Source: Bradyrhizobium sp. CB1015
GTDB lineage: Bacteria; Pseudomonadota; Alphaproteobacteria; Rhizobiales; Xanthobacteraceae
Length of the DNA stretch: 64,000 bases
Reading direction: 5' to 3'
NCBI RefSeq assembly: GCF_025200925.1
Contig: NZ_CP104174.1
Coordinates: 2,790,001 to 2,854,000 of the forward strand
Shown here piece by piece: positions 17,667-27,546 of the stretch. The translations under genes were made by a program, and so were the position numbers. Each line of letters opens with the position of its first letter. The first letter of the stretch is position 1. The notes below the pieces were generated by a model. That model did not search any database. It had not been told where the DNA came from and was given only the letters and a program-made list of their open reading frames with translations.

Positions 17667-17774
17667 AGAATCCGAGCGCACAGCCGCGCCCCATCATGTT
17701 GCCGCCGCGATCGATCGGATAGATTCGCTCTGTCTGATTCGCTTCCCCCTAAAAAGCAGCCCCCGGAGTCTCCC

Positions 17775-18209
17775 ATGAAGCTCGCATCCATCCTCCGCGC
17801 CGCGTGCCTCGCCATTGCCGCTCTGGCCGGCCTCTCGACGAGCGCTCGCGCCGACAGCGGCTTCGTGACGCTGACGATCTACAAGGCCGGCTGGATCATC
17901 GGCGGTTCGGGCGGCTCCGGCGTGCTGAACTTCCGCGGCCGCACTTACGCCCTCTCCACCGGCGGCCTCGACTACGGCCTGGTGTTCGGCGGATCCAAGA
18001 CCGTGCTGCGCGGCCGCGTCTCCAACATCAATCGCCCCTCCGACGTTGCCGGCGTCTACGGCGCCGCCGGTGCGGGCCTCGCGGTCGGCGCCGGCGCCCG
18101 CGCCATCGTGCTGACCAACCAGAAGGGCGCGGTGCTGGAGCTGACCGGCACGCAGGTCGGGTTGATGGCGAATGCGGATCTCAGCGGGCTTGCGATCACG
18201 ATGCGGTAA
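17775..18209 (+). CDS. Secreted Gly-rich hypothetical protein (144 aa), EipA/Ysc84-like in character
   Basis: Signal peptide MKLASILRAACLAIAALAGLSTSARA, then a domain of Gly-rich beta strands: GWIIGGSGGSGVLNFRGRTYAL, GLDYGLVFGGSKTVLRGR, DVAGVYGAAGAGLAVGAGARAI and GAVLELTGTQVGLM. The pattern recalls DUF1134/EipA or Ysc84-type envelope proteins, but I cannot confirm either assignment. It is likely periplasmic. It is flanked by two repeat elements. An ATG preceded by GTCTCCC has no strong ribosome-binding site. Confidence 0.7.
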   Translation: MKLASILRAACLAIAALAGLSTSARADSGFVTLTIYKAGWIIGGSGGSGVLNFRGRTYALSTGGLDYGLVFGGSKTVLRGRVSNINRPSDVAGVYGAAGAGLAVGAGARAIVLTNQKGAVLELTGTQVGLMANADLSGLAITMR

Positions 18210-18221
18210 CGCGAGGTGCCT

Positions 18222-18280
18222 TAGGGTGGGTTAGCACTGCGGATGCGCGAAGCGAATCCGCGGAGCGTAAGCCACCCTAC
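18222..18280. repeat. Short inverted repeat overlapping the GST stop codon
   Basis: Ends TAGGGTGG and CCACCCTA form an inverted repeat, with GCGAATCCGC-type arms inside. The element reaches into the GST gene and supplies its TAG stop (18277-18279). Confidence 0.55.
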
Positions 18281-18972
18281 GATGTCTCGACCATCGCATG
18301 CACCCGCTCGCAATGCGCGACGAGGTTTGCGTGCGAATCGACGAAGGCCTTCAGCGGCGTCGGGATCGGAAAGTAATGGATGTTGGCGATGAAGCCGTAG
18401 ATGCCGGCATCAACGCTCCTCGGCGCCGCGCCGTGCACGAAGCCTTGCGCCGGCACGATGTCCGCCAGCACCTGCAAGTCGGCGAGCCCCCGCGCGTAGG
18501 CCTGCTCGGGCGTGTAGCGGCCGATGCCCTGGAAGTGATAGCGCTGCGCGTTGTAGGCCTTGGCCTTCTCGAAACCGGCCGCATCGATCTGCGGATGTTG
18601 CGCGATGAAGGCGTCGCGGAAGGCGGGATAGAAGCGCTCGTCCTTCCAGCGCGAATAGGACATCACCCAGTAGAGATCGTCCAGCATGCGCGTCACGAAG
18701 TGGTCGGTGCGGCGCTGCTCCGACGACAAGCCGGCATCGATCGTCAGGCGATATTTCGCGATCGCATGCGCGATGATGGTCTCGCTGTCGCCAATGATCT
18801 CGCCGTCGTCGGCGACGTAAGGCAGCTGGCCGCGCGGCGCGGCGGAGGCATCGAACACGTGCTCATGCACGAACGGCACGCCCGCGAGCTTGAGAAAGGC
18901 GTAAACCTTGAGGCCGTAGCCGTTGTTGTCGGCGACACCGAAGAGTTCTGGGTAGGAGTAAAGCGTCAGCAT
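18277..18972 (-). CDS. Glutathione S-transferase family protein
   Basis: 231 residues. The N-terminal thioredoxin-like half starts MLTLYSYPELFGVADNNGYGLKVYAFLKLAGVPF and has GQLPYVADDGEIIGDSETI with the conserved Pro and the glutathione-binding Asp-Ser-Glu-like segment. An all-helical C-terminal half follows (LDDLYWVMSYSRW, VDAGIYGF). The layout resembles the metaxin/Tom37-like GST subgroup more than classical detoxifying GSTs. The substrate is unknown. A hypothetical protein gene lies 12 bases upstream on the same strand. Confidence 0.85.
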   Translation of the reverse strand: MLTLYSYPELFGVADNNGYGLKVYAFLKLAGVPFVHEHVFDASAAPRGQLPYVADDGEIIGDSETIIAHAIAKYRLTIDAGLSSEQRRTDHFVTRMLDDLYWVMSYSRWKDERFYPAFRDAFIAQHPQIDAAGFEKAKAYNAQRYHFQGIGRYTPEQAYARGLADLQVLADIVPAQGFVHGAAPRSVDAGIYGFIANIHYFPIPTPLKAFVDSHANLVAHCERVHAMVETS

Positions 18973-18983
18973 CGTTGCGCCCC

Positions 18984-19376
18984 TTAGCGGGTTGGTTCCT
19001 TGGCGCGCGTCTCGGTCGTAACCGCTTGCGCAGGCTTGCTGGCGCGGATCATCAGGAACGATCCGGTATAGCCCGACACGTGCCAGCGCCCGTCGATCTC
19101 GGTCGCATCGGCGTTCACCGTGCCGTCATAGGTGACACGGTCGTAGCCGAAGCCGGGCGGGTCGTAGCGCTTGACGAACGAGACCGCGCTACCGGAGCGA
19201 TGACCCGCAATCCAGGAATTGTGTGTGCTCAGCGGGCAGTCCGGCATCATGCAGGGCTCGGTGATGCTCCCGCCGAGCGCGCCCCCGGTCTCCACCAGGG
19301 TCGCCGTGAACGTGATCATTCCGACGCCCGGCTGGATGTAGCTGCCGTCCCAGACGCCGGTCAGATTATCGCTCAT
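18984..19376 (-). CDS. Conserved-looking hypothetical protein (130 aa)
   Basis: MSDNLTGVWDGSYIQPG opens a beta-rich protein with alternating motifs (VGMITFTATLVETGGALGG, FGYDRVTYDGTVN, EIDGRWHVSGYTGSFLM). The pattern resembles a small beta-barrel or lipocalin-like fold. No signal peptide or TM. CMMPDCPLS carries two Cys. It precedes the GST gene with a 12-base gap and probably shares its transcript. Function unknown. Confidence 0.72.
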   Translation of the reverse strand: MSDNLTGVWDGSYIQPGVGMITFTATLVETGGALGGSITEPCMMPDCPLSTHNSWIAGHRSGSAVSFVKRYDPPGFGYDRVTYDGTVNADATEIDGRWHVSGYTGSFLMIRASKPAQAVTTETRAKEPTR

Positions 19377-19476
19377 TGCGGTGGTGTCCTGGGCTTGGTA
19401 TCGGGGACGTCCACCTCAAGTCGTATCGCCGCAGCCGCAGGCTTGCAACCGCCCGCGGGCTGATATCGGTGGTAGC

Positions 19477-19616
19477 GTGCCCCGGACGCAGTGCAGCGCG
19501 CCCCTGGCGATGCGAAGCATCGTCCAGTGCGGCGTGATGCGCTGCAGAGCCGGGGCCCATGACGACCGTGCCGAAGCTTCTGGGTCCCGGGTCTGCGCTA
19601 CGCTTGCCCGGGACAC
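19477..19616. repeat. REP-like inverted repeat (GTGCCCCGG / CCGGGACAC ends)
   Basis: Long imperfect palindrome between the hypothetical gene and mug. Inner segments include GCAGAGCCGGGGCCC and GGGTCCCGGGTCTGCG. A clearly related copy lies at 26433-26571. Confidence 0.7.
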
Positions 19617-19645
19617 GAGAGCAGATGCAATCCGGCAGGAGCCGT

Positions 19646-20158
19646 TCAGCGTGCGCGACCAATCCACGCCGCCAGCTCGCGCCAGGGCTCCAGCGCCCAA
19701 CTGCCTGACGCAGCCCCGGAGGGCGACGGCAGCACGAATATCTCCGGCCCGCTCTCCTCGCGCACCTGCCGCCCCAGCGCAATCGCTGCCGACGGCCTGC
19801 CGTAAAACAGGCTCGCCGCCTTCTTGCTCGTGAACGCAATCGTGTGCGGCCGATACTTGTCCATCTTCGCCCTGAACCCCGGCACGTCGATCGTCTCCGC
19901 CGCGATCTGGTGATCCATCCCGGCGCCGGTCTTGCAGAGATCGGTGAAGCCGATCCCGAGTTCGATCAGGCTTGCGAACTCGCTCGGCTGATAGCGCCGC
20001 GGCGTGATCCCGGCCTCGTGGATCGCGCGCCAGAAGCGGTTGCCGGGATGGGCGTAATAGTGCCCGAGTGCGGCCGAGCGGGTCGAGGCGGCGGTGCCGA
20101 CAAAGACGAGGCGGAGCTTCGGGCGGAGCTGGTCGGGGAGGCGGTGAGTTGCATCCAA
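19646..20158 (-). CDS. mug: Mismatch-specific (G/U, G/T) DNA glycosylase
   Basis: Uracil-DNA-glycosylase superfamily, 170 residues. It has FVGTAASTRSAALGHYYAHPGNRFWRAIHEAG with the HPGNRFW substrate-binding signature, GIGFTDLCKTGAG, and near the end VLPSPSGAASG (the Ser-Pro-Ser-Gly loop). It removes uracil or thymine from mispairs. It appears to start with TTG (MDATHRLPDQ), since no in-frame ATG precedes the conserved region. It is the intact copy of a tandem duplication and sits 21 bases downstream of the toxin gene. Confidence 0.9.
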   Translation of the reverse strand: MDATHRLPDQLRPKLRLVFVGTAASTRSAALGHYYAHPGNRFWRAIHEAGITPRRYQPSEFASLIELGIGFTDLCKTGAGMDHQIAAETIDVPGFRAKMDKYRPHTIAFTSKKAASLFYGRPSAAIALGRQVREESGPEIFVLPSPSGAASGSWALEPWRELAAWIGRAR

Positions 20159-20179
20159 GTCAATCGTCCGTGGCTACGC

Positions 20180-20473
20180 TTACTCGTCCTTCTTGCGGGC
20201 TTCGCGGCCGTGCCATATCCGCGTGATCAGGATGTTTTGCGTTTCCGCCAAGACGGCATACCGCACGATGTAGCCGGACGCGCCAAAGCGAACCACGATC
20301 TGGCGGAGCTCGGCGTCTTCGGTCTGCATGCCCAGGTTGGGAAACTCCTCCAACTGTTCGATCGCCCGCCAGATCGAAGCGAGCGCGCGTTGCGCGGCGG
20401 CCGGGCTGTGTTGATCGAGAAAAAGCCGCAGTCGCTCGACGTCCTCGACAGCGTCGGGCGAAAGCAGGATCAT
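20180..20473 (-). CDS. RelE/ParE-family toxin of a type II toxin-antitoxin pair
   Basis: 97 residues with ParE/RelE features: MILLSPDAVEDVERLRLFL, AQRALASIWRAIEQLEEFPNLGM, then GASGYIVRYAVLAETQNILITRIWHGREAR, the typical terminal strands and basic end. The gene overlaps the antitoxin stop by four bases (ATGA), as normal for such pairs. ParE members poison gyrase and RelE members cleave mRNA; the sequence alone does not decide, though the R-W-H-GRE end is ParE-like. Confidence 0.9.
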   Translation of the reverse strand: MILLSPDAVEDVERLRLFLDQHSPAAAQRALASIWRAIEQLEEFPNLGMQTEDAELRQIVVRFGASGYIVRYAVLAETQNILITRIWHGREARKKDE

Positions 20474-20757
20474 CCAATCTTGCGCGCCACCGGCCGCGGC
20501 AGCTCCTTCGCCGAGCCCCAGCTCGCGACCCAGTCCTTCACCTCATTGAGCGGCACGGCGGCGCCGCTCTTGCGGAAATCATCCAGCCGCAGGCGATCCT
20601 CGGCGATGTCGGGGCCGGAGATATCGACCACGGAATCGAGCAGCGCCACGGCCTCCGCGAGCACAGCGGCGACATCCTGCCCGCGCTCGTCGGCCATCTC
20701 GCGCAAACGCGCGTCGGTTTCGGCGTCGATGTCCAGCGTGCGGCGAATGATGTTCAT
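20470..20757 (-). CDS. Ribbon-helix-helix antitoxin
   Basis: 95 residues: MNIIRRTLDIDAETDARLREMADERGQDVAAVLAEAVALL is a short N-terminal strand plus helices, as in CopG/ParD antitoxins that bind their own promoter. The C-terminal half (DDFRKSGAAVPLNEVKDWVASWG) should wrap the toxin. It ends LPRPVARKIG. The start at 20757 excludes an extension to 20808. Remains of a second antitoxin lie upstream at 21137-21169. Confidence 0.88.
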   Translation of the reverse strand: MNIIRRTLDIDAETDARLREMADERGQDVAAVLAEAVALLDSVVDISGPDIAEDRLRLDDFRKSGAAVPLNEVKDWVASWGSAKELPRPVARKIG

Positions 20758-20798
20758 ATCATTAGGATAAGCGCGGAGCGTGATTTTGTCGAGGCGCC

Positions 20799-21029
20799 CG
20801 TCTTGCAAAGATCGGTGAAGCCGATCCCGAGCGCGATCAGCGCGGCGAACTCGGTTGGCTGACAGCGCCGCGGCGTGATCCAGGCCTCATGGACCGCGCG
20901 CCAGAAGCGGTTGCCGGGATGGGCGTAGTAGTGCCCGAGCTCGGCCGAGCGCGTCGAGGCGGCGGTGCCGACGAAGACGAGGCGGAGGTTGGGGCGGAGT
21001 TGGTCGGGGAGGCGGTGGGTGTCAGCCAA
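20799..21029 (-). pseudogene. Truncated second copy of mug (N-terminal part only)
   Basis: Starts TTG-ADTHRLPDQLRPNLRLVFVGTAASTRSAELGHYYAHPGNRFWRAVHEAW and runs to GIGFTDLCKTGA, where homology to the intact mug stops. By eye the two copies agree at roughly 90% of positions over about 230 bases, including the leader around TCAATCGTCCGT. The catalytic C-terminal loop is missing, so it is non-functional. Confidence 0.88.
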
Positions 21030-21048
21030 GTCAATCGTCCGTCGCGTC

Positions 21049-21133
21049 GTAGCCCGCATGGAGCGAAGCGCAATGCGGGAGCCGGTTCGAAGGAAAAGTG
21101 GTCCCGGATTGCGCTTCGCTCCATCCGGGCTAC
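21049..21133. repeat. REP-like inverted repeat in place of the lost toxin
   Basis: Ends GTAGCCCGCATGGAGCGAAGC and GCTTCGCTCCATCCGGGCTAC are near-perfect inverted repeats. It sits where the toxin gene of the decayed duplicate should be, between the antitoxin remnant and the mug fragment. Confidence 0.75.
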
Positions 21134-21136
21134 GGA

Positions 21137-21169
21137 TCATCCGATTCTGCGCGCCACCGGTCGCGGCAG
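21137..21169 (-). pseudogene. C-terminal remnant of a second antitoxin gene
   Basis: On the minus strand the bases read LPRPVARRIG then TGA, matching the end of the intact antitoxin (LPRPVARKIG) with one change. Upstream of this the match ends. Between here and the thi terminator, an open frame on the plus strand (to 21276) encodes YPEDLGTAIWFYWKSRIAF, possibly the end of another lost gene. Confidence 0.7.
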
Positions 21170-21356
21170 CCTATCCCGAGGATCTAGGCACGGCGATCTG
21201 GTTCTACTGGAAGTCGCGGATTGCATTCCCCTGTCTGCAGGTCATCTGGCAGGAGGTCAATCGGCGCTTCCCTTAGGAAGCGGAATGCTTGCCCGCGGTC
21301 AAAGAGGACCAGCCGTTATTGAAGAAAACGATTTCTTGAAGCGATGCTTCCGAGAA

Positions 21357-21382
21357 AAGGCCGGGCAATTTGCCCGGCTTTC
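21357..21382 (-). terminator. Intrinsic terminator of the thi operon
   Basis: On the minus strand AAGCCGGGCA-AAT-TGCCCGGCCTT is followed by a short T-run (TTTTC). It lies about 45 bases past the thiC stop, the last gene of the operon. Confidence 0.85.
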
Positions 21383-21427
21383 ATGTTTGGATAGATGCCC
21401 AGGTGAGCTTGGTAAGCAGGAGGATGC

Positions 21428-23338
<1,911 letters not shown>

Positions 23339-23364
23339 TTAATTCTGGTGTGCGGTGTTCGATC

Positions 23365-23467
23365 TCGTCATCCTGAGGTGCTCGCAGAGCGAGCCTCGAA
23401 GGATGAACGAGCCGGGCCGTCGCCCTTCGAGGGCCGCTGAAGAAGCGGCCACCTCAGGGTGACGGAA
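23365..23467. repeat. Dispersed two-hairpin repeat (family A) inside the thi operon
   Basis: Starts CGTCATCCTGAGGTGCTCGC and continues CTCGAAGGATGAACG, then an inverted second half ending CCACCTCAGGGTGACGG. It belongs to the same family as the composites at 33.5, 36.0, 41.1, 41.5 and 53.5 kb (CCTCAGGATGAGG / CTCGAAGGATG). Lies between thiC and thiE. Confidence 0.7.
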
Positions 23468-23487
23468 TGAACAGGGGCGGACATGCA

Positions 23488-24096
23488 TCATGCAACCTCC
23501 GCTGACTGGCCAAGCCATTGCCGCACGCGGGCGTCGGGGTCGGGGTTCTGGGTGACGTCGGACACGACCGCAATCGAATCCGCGCCTGCGGCAAAGATCT
23601 CCGCGGCGTGCTCGAACTTGATGCCGCCGATGGCGACCAGCGGGATGGTGCCGATGCGCTGCTTCCATTCGGTGATCTTCGGAATGCCCTGCGGCTCGAA
23701 GCGCATCGATTTGAGCGTGGTGAAGAAGATCGGGCCGAGCGCGACATAGTCCGGCTTGGCTTCGAGCGCGGTTGCAAGCTCGTCGTCGTCATGGGTGGAG
23801 ATGCCGAGGGAGAGGCCGGCCTCGCGGATCGCCTTGAGGTCGGCCTCGGCCAGGTCCTCCTGGCCGAGATGCAGATATTTCGCACCCGCAACGATCGCGG
23901 CGCGCCAATAATCGTTCACCACCAGCTTGGTTTGCGAGTCCTTGGTAATGGCGAGCGCGTCGGTGACGATCTGCAGCGCGTCGGCGTCGTTCAGCTCTTT
24001 TGCGCGCAGCTGGATGGTGCCGACGCCGAGCTTGGTCAGGCGTTCGACCCAGGCGAGGCTGTCGACGACGGGATAGAAGCGATCAGGATACGGCAT
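23488..24096 (-). CDS. thiE: Thiamine phosphate synthase
   Basis: Couples HMP-pyrophosphate to thiazole phosphate to make thiamine phosphate. About 202 residues with the TIM-barrel markers [10 protein letters not shown] (pyrophosphate-binding Arg-Lys), [24 protein letters not shown] and [25 protein letters not shown]. The start [11 protein letters not shown] at 24096 is preferred; the frame also opens at 24114. It overlaps the thiG stop by 14 bases, so translation is probably coupled. Confidence 0.95.
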   Translation of the reverse strand: MPYPDRFYPVVDSLAWVERLTKLGVGTIQLRAKELNDADALQIVTDALAITKDSQTKLVVNDYWRAAIVAGAKYLHLGQEDLAEADLKAIREAGLSLGISTHDDDELATALEAKPDYVALGPIFFTTLKSMRFEPQGIPKITEWKQRIGTIPLVAIGGIKFEHAAEIFAAGADSIAVVSDVTQNPDPDARVRQWLGQSAEVA

Positions 24097-24865
24097 GCCA
24101 GAACGGGGTCCCAACGACAGGGGTGGAGGGCGAGGCGAAGTCGCGGGCGTTCATCAGCCCGGCCTCGTAAGCGGTGCGGCCGGCATCACAGCCCAAGCGG
24201 AAGGCGTTCGCCATCGCGACGGGATCGGCGGCTTTGGCGATGGCGGTGTTGAGCAGCACGGCGTCATAGCCGAGCTCCAGCGCCTGCGCGGCGTGAGAGG
24301 GCGCGCCGAGGCCAGCGTCGACCACCAGCGTGATGTCGGGCAGCCGCTCGCGCAGGAGCTTCAGGGCATCGCGGTTGGTGATGCCCTTAGCGCTGCCGAT
24401 CGGCGCGGCCCACGGCATCACCACCTTGCACCCGGCATCGACCAGGCGGCTCGCGACCGAGAGATCCTCGGTGCAATAGGGGAACACCTCAAAGCCGTCC
24501 TTGATCAGGATGGTTGCGGCTTCGACCAGGCCGACGACATCGGGCTGCAGCGTGTCGTTGTCGGCGATGACCTCGAGCTTGATCCAGGAGGTAGCGAACA
24601 ATTCGCGCGCGAGCTTTGCCGTCGTCACCGCCTCGCGCACGGTGCGGCAACCGGCGGTGTTCGGCAGCACGGTGACCTCGAGCTCGCGGATCAGCTTCCA
24701 GAACGCGTCCCCGGTCTTGCCGCCGGCGGATTCGCGCCGCAGCGACACCGTGACGATGTTGGCACCGGAGGCGCGGATCGCGCCTTGCATGATCGCAGGC
24801 GAGGGATAGAGCGCGCTGCCGATCAGGAGGCGGGAGGCGAAGGTTTTGCCGTAGAAGGTCACCAT
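24083..24865 (-). CDS. thiG: Thiazole synthase
   Basis: Forms the thiazole of thiamine from DXP, dehydroglycine and sulfur from ThiS thiocarboxylate. 260 residues, (beta/alpha)8 barrel: [18 protein letters not shown], the catalytic-lysine strand [21 protein letters not shown] and [30 protein letters not shown]. The start at 24865 (MVTFYGKTF) is used; the frame extends ten codons further. Overlaps thiE. A family A repeat lies between it and thiS. Confidence 0.96.
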   Translation of the reverse strand: MVTFYGKTFASRLLIGSALYPSPAIMQGAIRASGANIVTVSLRRESAGGKTGDAFWKLIRELEVTVLPNTAGCRTVREAVTTAKLARELFATSWIKLEVIADNDTLQPDVVGLVEAATILIKDGFEVFPYCTEDLSVASRLVDAGCKVVMPWAAPIGSAKGITNRDALKLLRERLPDITLVVDAGLGAPSHAAQALELGYDAVLLNTAIAKAADPVAMANAFRLGCDAGRTAYEAGLMNARDFASPSTPVVGTPFWHAVS

Positions 24866-24900
24866 GGTTTCAATTTCCTCACAGGCGACTTGCACAGACC

Positions 24901-25024
24901 ATGATCCTGAGGTGCGCGCACTTGCGCGCCTCGAAGGATGACAGCGCCGCTTGCGGCCATCCTTCGAGGCGAGCCGAAGGCGGCTCGCCAGCGACGAGCG
25001 CCATGCGCTCGCGCGGGGATGACG
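24901..25024. repeat. Dispersed repeat (family A variant) between thiG and thiS
   Basis: Two inverted halves: ATGATCCTGAGGTGCGCGCA ... GCGCCTCGAAGGATGACAG, then CCATCCTTCGAGGCGAGCCG ... GGGGATGACGG. Within the thi operon transcript, so its hairpins would be transcribed. Confidence 0.7.
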
Positions 25025-25049
25025 GCGGAGTTTGTGGCAGCATTCATCC

Positions 25050-25247
25050 TCACCCTCCCTGCCGCGGCGTGATGATCTCGATCTCGTCGCCGGCCTTCAA
25101 GCTGGTCTCGGCCCAGCGGCTTTTCGGCACGACGTCGTAGTTGAGCGCGATGGCGAAATGGCTGCCTTCGTAGTCGAGCTCGGCGAGCAGCGCCTCGACG
25201 CTGGCCGCGCTGACCTCGCGCGGCTCGCCGTTTATGATCACAAGCAT
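25050..25247 (-). CDS. thiS: Sulfur carrier protein ThiS
   Basis: 65-residue ubiquitin-like carrier: [29 protein letters not shown], ending [11 protein letters not shown]. The terminal Gly-Gly is adenylated and thiocarboxylated to deliver sulfur to ThiG. Lies 7 bases downstream of thiO, on the same transcript. Confidence 0.95.
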   Translation of the reverse strand: MLVIINGEPREVSAASVEALLAELDYEGSHFAIALNYDVVPKSRWAETSLKAGDEIEIITPRQGG

Positions 25248-25254
25248 TGGACGA

Positions 25255-26265
25255 TCACGCGCATTGCATCACCTCGTTGTCGATCTGGCCGCGCTGGACA
25301 TAAGCGAGCGTCAGCTCGGCGAGCGCGGGGGCGATCAGGAAGCCGTGGCGGTAGAGGCCGTTGACGCTGATCTTGCCGCCGCGAATGCCGATGCGCGGCA
25401 AATTGTCGGGAAAAGCGGGCCGAAGCCCTGAGCCGAACTCGAGGATGCGGGCTTCGCCGAACGCCGGATGCACCGTATAGGCCGCGCCCAAAAGCTCCAG
25501 CGCCGAGCGCACGCTGACGCCGGTGTCTTCCGCCTCGATCGAGGTCGCGCCCAGCATGAACAGGCCGTTCTCGCGCGGGATCACGTAGAGCGGCCAGCGC
25601 GGATGGATCAGCCGCACCGGGCGCGCCAACTGCACCTCACAGGTCTCGATCAGGATCATTTCGCCCTTGACGCCGCGAAGCTCGCTCTGTTCGTCGCGGG
25701 CACTGATGCCGCGGCAATCGATCACGATGCCGTCGAGATCATTTGCCGTGACGTTGCTGCAGAACTTGATGGTGCCGCCTGCTGCCTTGATGCGCTCGTG
25801 CAGCTGCGGCAGCACGCGGCGCGGCTCGACATGGCCCTCGGCGGGGAAGAACAGCGCGTCGCGGAAGCGGCCCTCCAGCGACGGCTCCAGCGCGGCAAGG
25901 CCGGCGGCATCGAGCCGGCGGTGGTCCTCGGTCATGCGCGCGAAGCGCTCGAAATCGTTGCGCTCACGCGGATGGGCGACGACGAGCGAGCCGTTGAACG
26001 GCGTATCCGGCAGCTCGCGCCGCCAGAGGTCGAGCGAGCGCAGGCCCAGGCGGCTGATGATGGGTTCGGCGATTTCGGCCTCGCAATAGGGCGCGAGCAT
26101 GCCGCCGGCCCAATGGCTGGTGGCATCCGTCATCGCCTCGTCACCACGCTCGTGCAAGGTGACGGCGTGGCCGGCCTGTGCGAACAGCAGGGCCTGCCAA
26201 GCGCCCGCGATGCCTGCGCCGATGATGGAAACCGGTGAATCCGGTCGCTTGGTGGTCTGCAACAT
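25255..26265 (-). CDS. thiO: Glycine oxidase ThiO
   Basis: FAD enzyme that oxidises glycine to dehydroglycine (iminoacetate), the aerobic route for thiazole synthesis. 336 residues with the dinucleotide-binding motif SIIGAGIAGAWQALLFAQAGH, GGMLAPYCEAEI, a mid DAO domain, and the C-terminal YRHGFLIAPALAELTLAYV. Choosing ThiO rather than ThiH means oxygen-dependent thiazole formation. First gene of the operon, directly after the TPP riboswitch. Confidence 0.94.
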   Translation of the reverse strand: MLQTTKRPDSPVSIIGAGIAGAWQALLFAQAGHAVTLHERGDEAMTDATSHWAGGMLAPYCEAEIAEPIISRLGLRSLDLWRRELPDTPFNGSLVVAHPRERNDFERFARMTEDHRRLDAAGLAALEPSLEGRFRDALFFPAEGHVEPRRVLPQLHERIKAAGGTIKFCSNVTANDLDGIVIDCRGISARDEQSELRGVKGEMILIETCEVQLARPVRLIHPRWPLYVIPRENGLFMLGATSIEAEDTGVSVRSALELLGAAYTVHPAFGEARILEFGSGLRPAFPDNLPRIGIRGGKISVNGLYRHGFLIAPALAELTLAYVQRGQIDNEVMQCA

Positions 26266-26273
26266 CCCTGTCC

Positions 26274-26372
26274 CTTCGCCGGCATGACCCGGATCAGGTT
26301 CAAAGGGTCACCGCGGTCCTGGGCCGAATTGCCCATTTAGCGGTATCTCAGCTCCTCCTCGGAGCACCCCTC
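26274..26372 (-). ncRNA. TPP riboswitch (THI element)
   Basis: Read on the minus strand, the leader contains CTGAGATACCG (conserved CUGAGA of the P2/P3 junction) and TGAACCTGATCCGGGTCATG, then GCCGGCGAAGGGA, all hallmarks of the thi-box. It ends about 9 bases before the thiO start. TPP binding should lower expression of thiOSGEC, by translational or transcriptional control. Confidence 0.95.
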
Positions 26373-26432
26373 GGAACGGTGGCAATGTATGCCAGCGGGA
26401 CGGGGTGGTCAACGCGTGTTGCCGGGAACCCG

Positions 26433-26571
26433 ACCGTGCCCCGGACGCGATGCAGCGCGCCGCCTCTTGGCGGCGTGATGCTTCGCAGAGCCGGGGCCCA
26501 TGTTTGCGGAGGGCTGGGTCCCGGCTCTGCGCCGCAACGCTCACGCGTTGCGACTTGTCCGGGACACGAAA
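26433..26571. repeat. REP-like inverted repeat (GTGCCCCGG / CCGGGACAC ends)
   Basis: Near copy of the element at 19477-19616: CCGTGCCCCGGACGCGATGC at one end, then GCAGAGCCGGGGCCCATG and GGGTCCCGGCTCTGCG as inner arms, and TTGTCCGGGACACG at the other end. Fills the gap between the thi riboswitch region and the SLT gene. Confidence 0.72.
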
Positions 26572-26572
26572 A

Positions 26573-27118
26573 CTACTTCAGGGCCTGCGCCCGCGCGTTG
26601 CGGACGCGCTGGGCCAGCTTCCGGTGCGTCGGCGCGCCGAACATCGGCTGCGGATTGCCGTTCGGCTCGAGCCAAGGCTGACCCATGGTCTCGCCCGCAT
26701 TCGCGACCTGCATGGCCTCCTGCCGCTGGCGCTTTGCAGCGTAGTAATAGCCGCCCGCGAAATAACGCACGGCTCTCGCGTGATCGCCATTGGCGGCGCG
26801 ATAGGCGCCGGCGAGGTACTTCACGGCGTAGGTGAGGTTGGTGTTGGGATCGCGCAGGCCCGCGGCATCGCCGGTGTAGCCGACGCCACGGGCGGTCGCG
26901 AGCTTGATCTGCATCAGCCCGATGGTGCCGCCGCGACCGACGAGGTGCGGCTGATAGCGGCTTTCGCGCATGATGACGCGATGCACCAACGCCTCCGGCA
27001 CGCCGTTGGCGCGGGCATGGGCGGCAACCATCTCGGCGTATTCGGCTTCGCCGGCGAAAGCGGCCTGCGGCAACGTCAATCCGGCCGCAAGCAGTGCGAC
27101 AACGCGTAAGATTTTCAT
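26573..27118 (-). CDS. Lytic transglycosylase domain protein (SLT)
   Basis: 181 residues. Signal peptide MKILRVVALLAAGLTLPQAAFA is followed by a short SLT/lysozyme-like domain: VIMRESRYQPHLVGRGGTIGLMQI (catalytic Glu in the ESRYQP motif and the conserved GLMQI), and AVRYFAGGYYYAAKR. It lacks additional domains. Small secreted SLTs of this kind open the wall locally for secretion or flagellar systems, but nothing nearby indicates a partner. The start at 27118 follows the signal peptide; an upstream extension to 27199 is unlikely. Confidence 0.86.
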   Translation of the reverse strand: MKILRVVALLAAGLTLPQAAFAGEAEYAEMVAAHARANGVPEALVHRVIMRESRYQPHLVGRGGTIGLMQIKLATARGVGYTGDAAGLRDPNTNLTYAVKYLAGAYRAANGDHARAVRYFAGGYYYAAKRQRQEAMQVANAGETMGQPWLEPNGNPQPMFGAPTHRKLAQRVRNARAQALK

Positions 27119-27344
27119 CGAAATATTCCTCGGCAGAACGGACCCGCACCCCAGCGCGTTAGGCCGTGGGAACACGGCGATGATGTGGCGAAATGTCACC
27201 AGCGACGATTTTCGCCGGCTCGTCGCTTTTACGACTTAAACCTGCGTTAAGCTCGAGGTTGGTGGAGCGTGCGACAGCGGGTCTGTCCATATCGCGCATT
27301 CACCCAACAATCGCTACTCAAAAACGGCACTCGGGAGGACGTCC

Positions 27345-27545
27345 ATGAACCCGGCAGACATCGACGACATTCCCAAGCAGAACCCTTGTGCACAATGTGG
27401 CGCACCGATCCCGTTCCCTGACTGGATCGAGCCGGGCGAAGGCCGCGTCTCCTATCTCTGGACCTGCCACGCCTGCAACTATCGTTTCGAGGCGGTGGCG
27501 ATCTTCCCGCACGAGGCCATCGAGCACCCGCCGCTCGCGGCTTGA
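27345..27545 (+). CDS. Small zinc-ribbon-like protein (66 aa)
   Basis: MNPADIDDIPKQNPCAQCGAPIPFPDWIEPG then YLWTCHACNYRFEAVAIF. Two CxxC pairs (CAQC, CHAC) about 30 residues apart form a zinc-ribbon pattern. An ATG with GGGAGG about 8 bases upstream gives a strong start. Stands alone and converges with the histidine kinase gene, one base between stops. Probably a small zinc protein of unknown role. Confidence 0.78.
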   Translation: MNPADIDDIPKQNPCAQCGAPIPFPDWIEPGEGRVSYLWTCHACNYRFEAVAIFPHEAIEHPPLAA

Positions 27546-27546
27546 T

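Noticed and set aside
20754..21140. The second mug frame as a functional gene
   Set aside because: It stops at about residue 60 and lacks the C-terminal substrate loop; the frame then reads into unrelated sequence.
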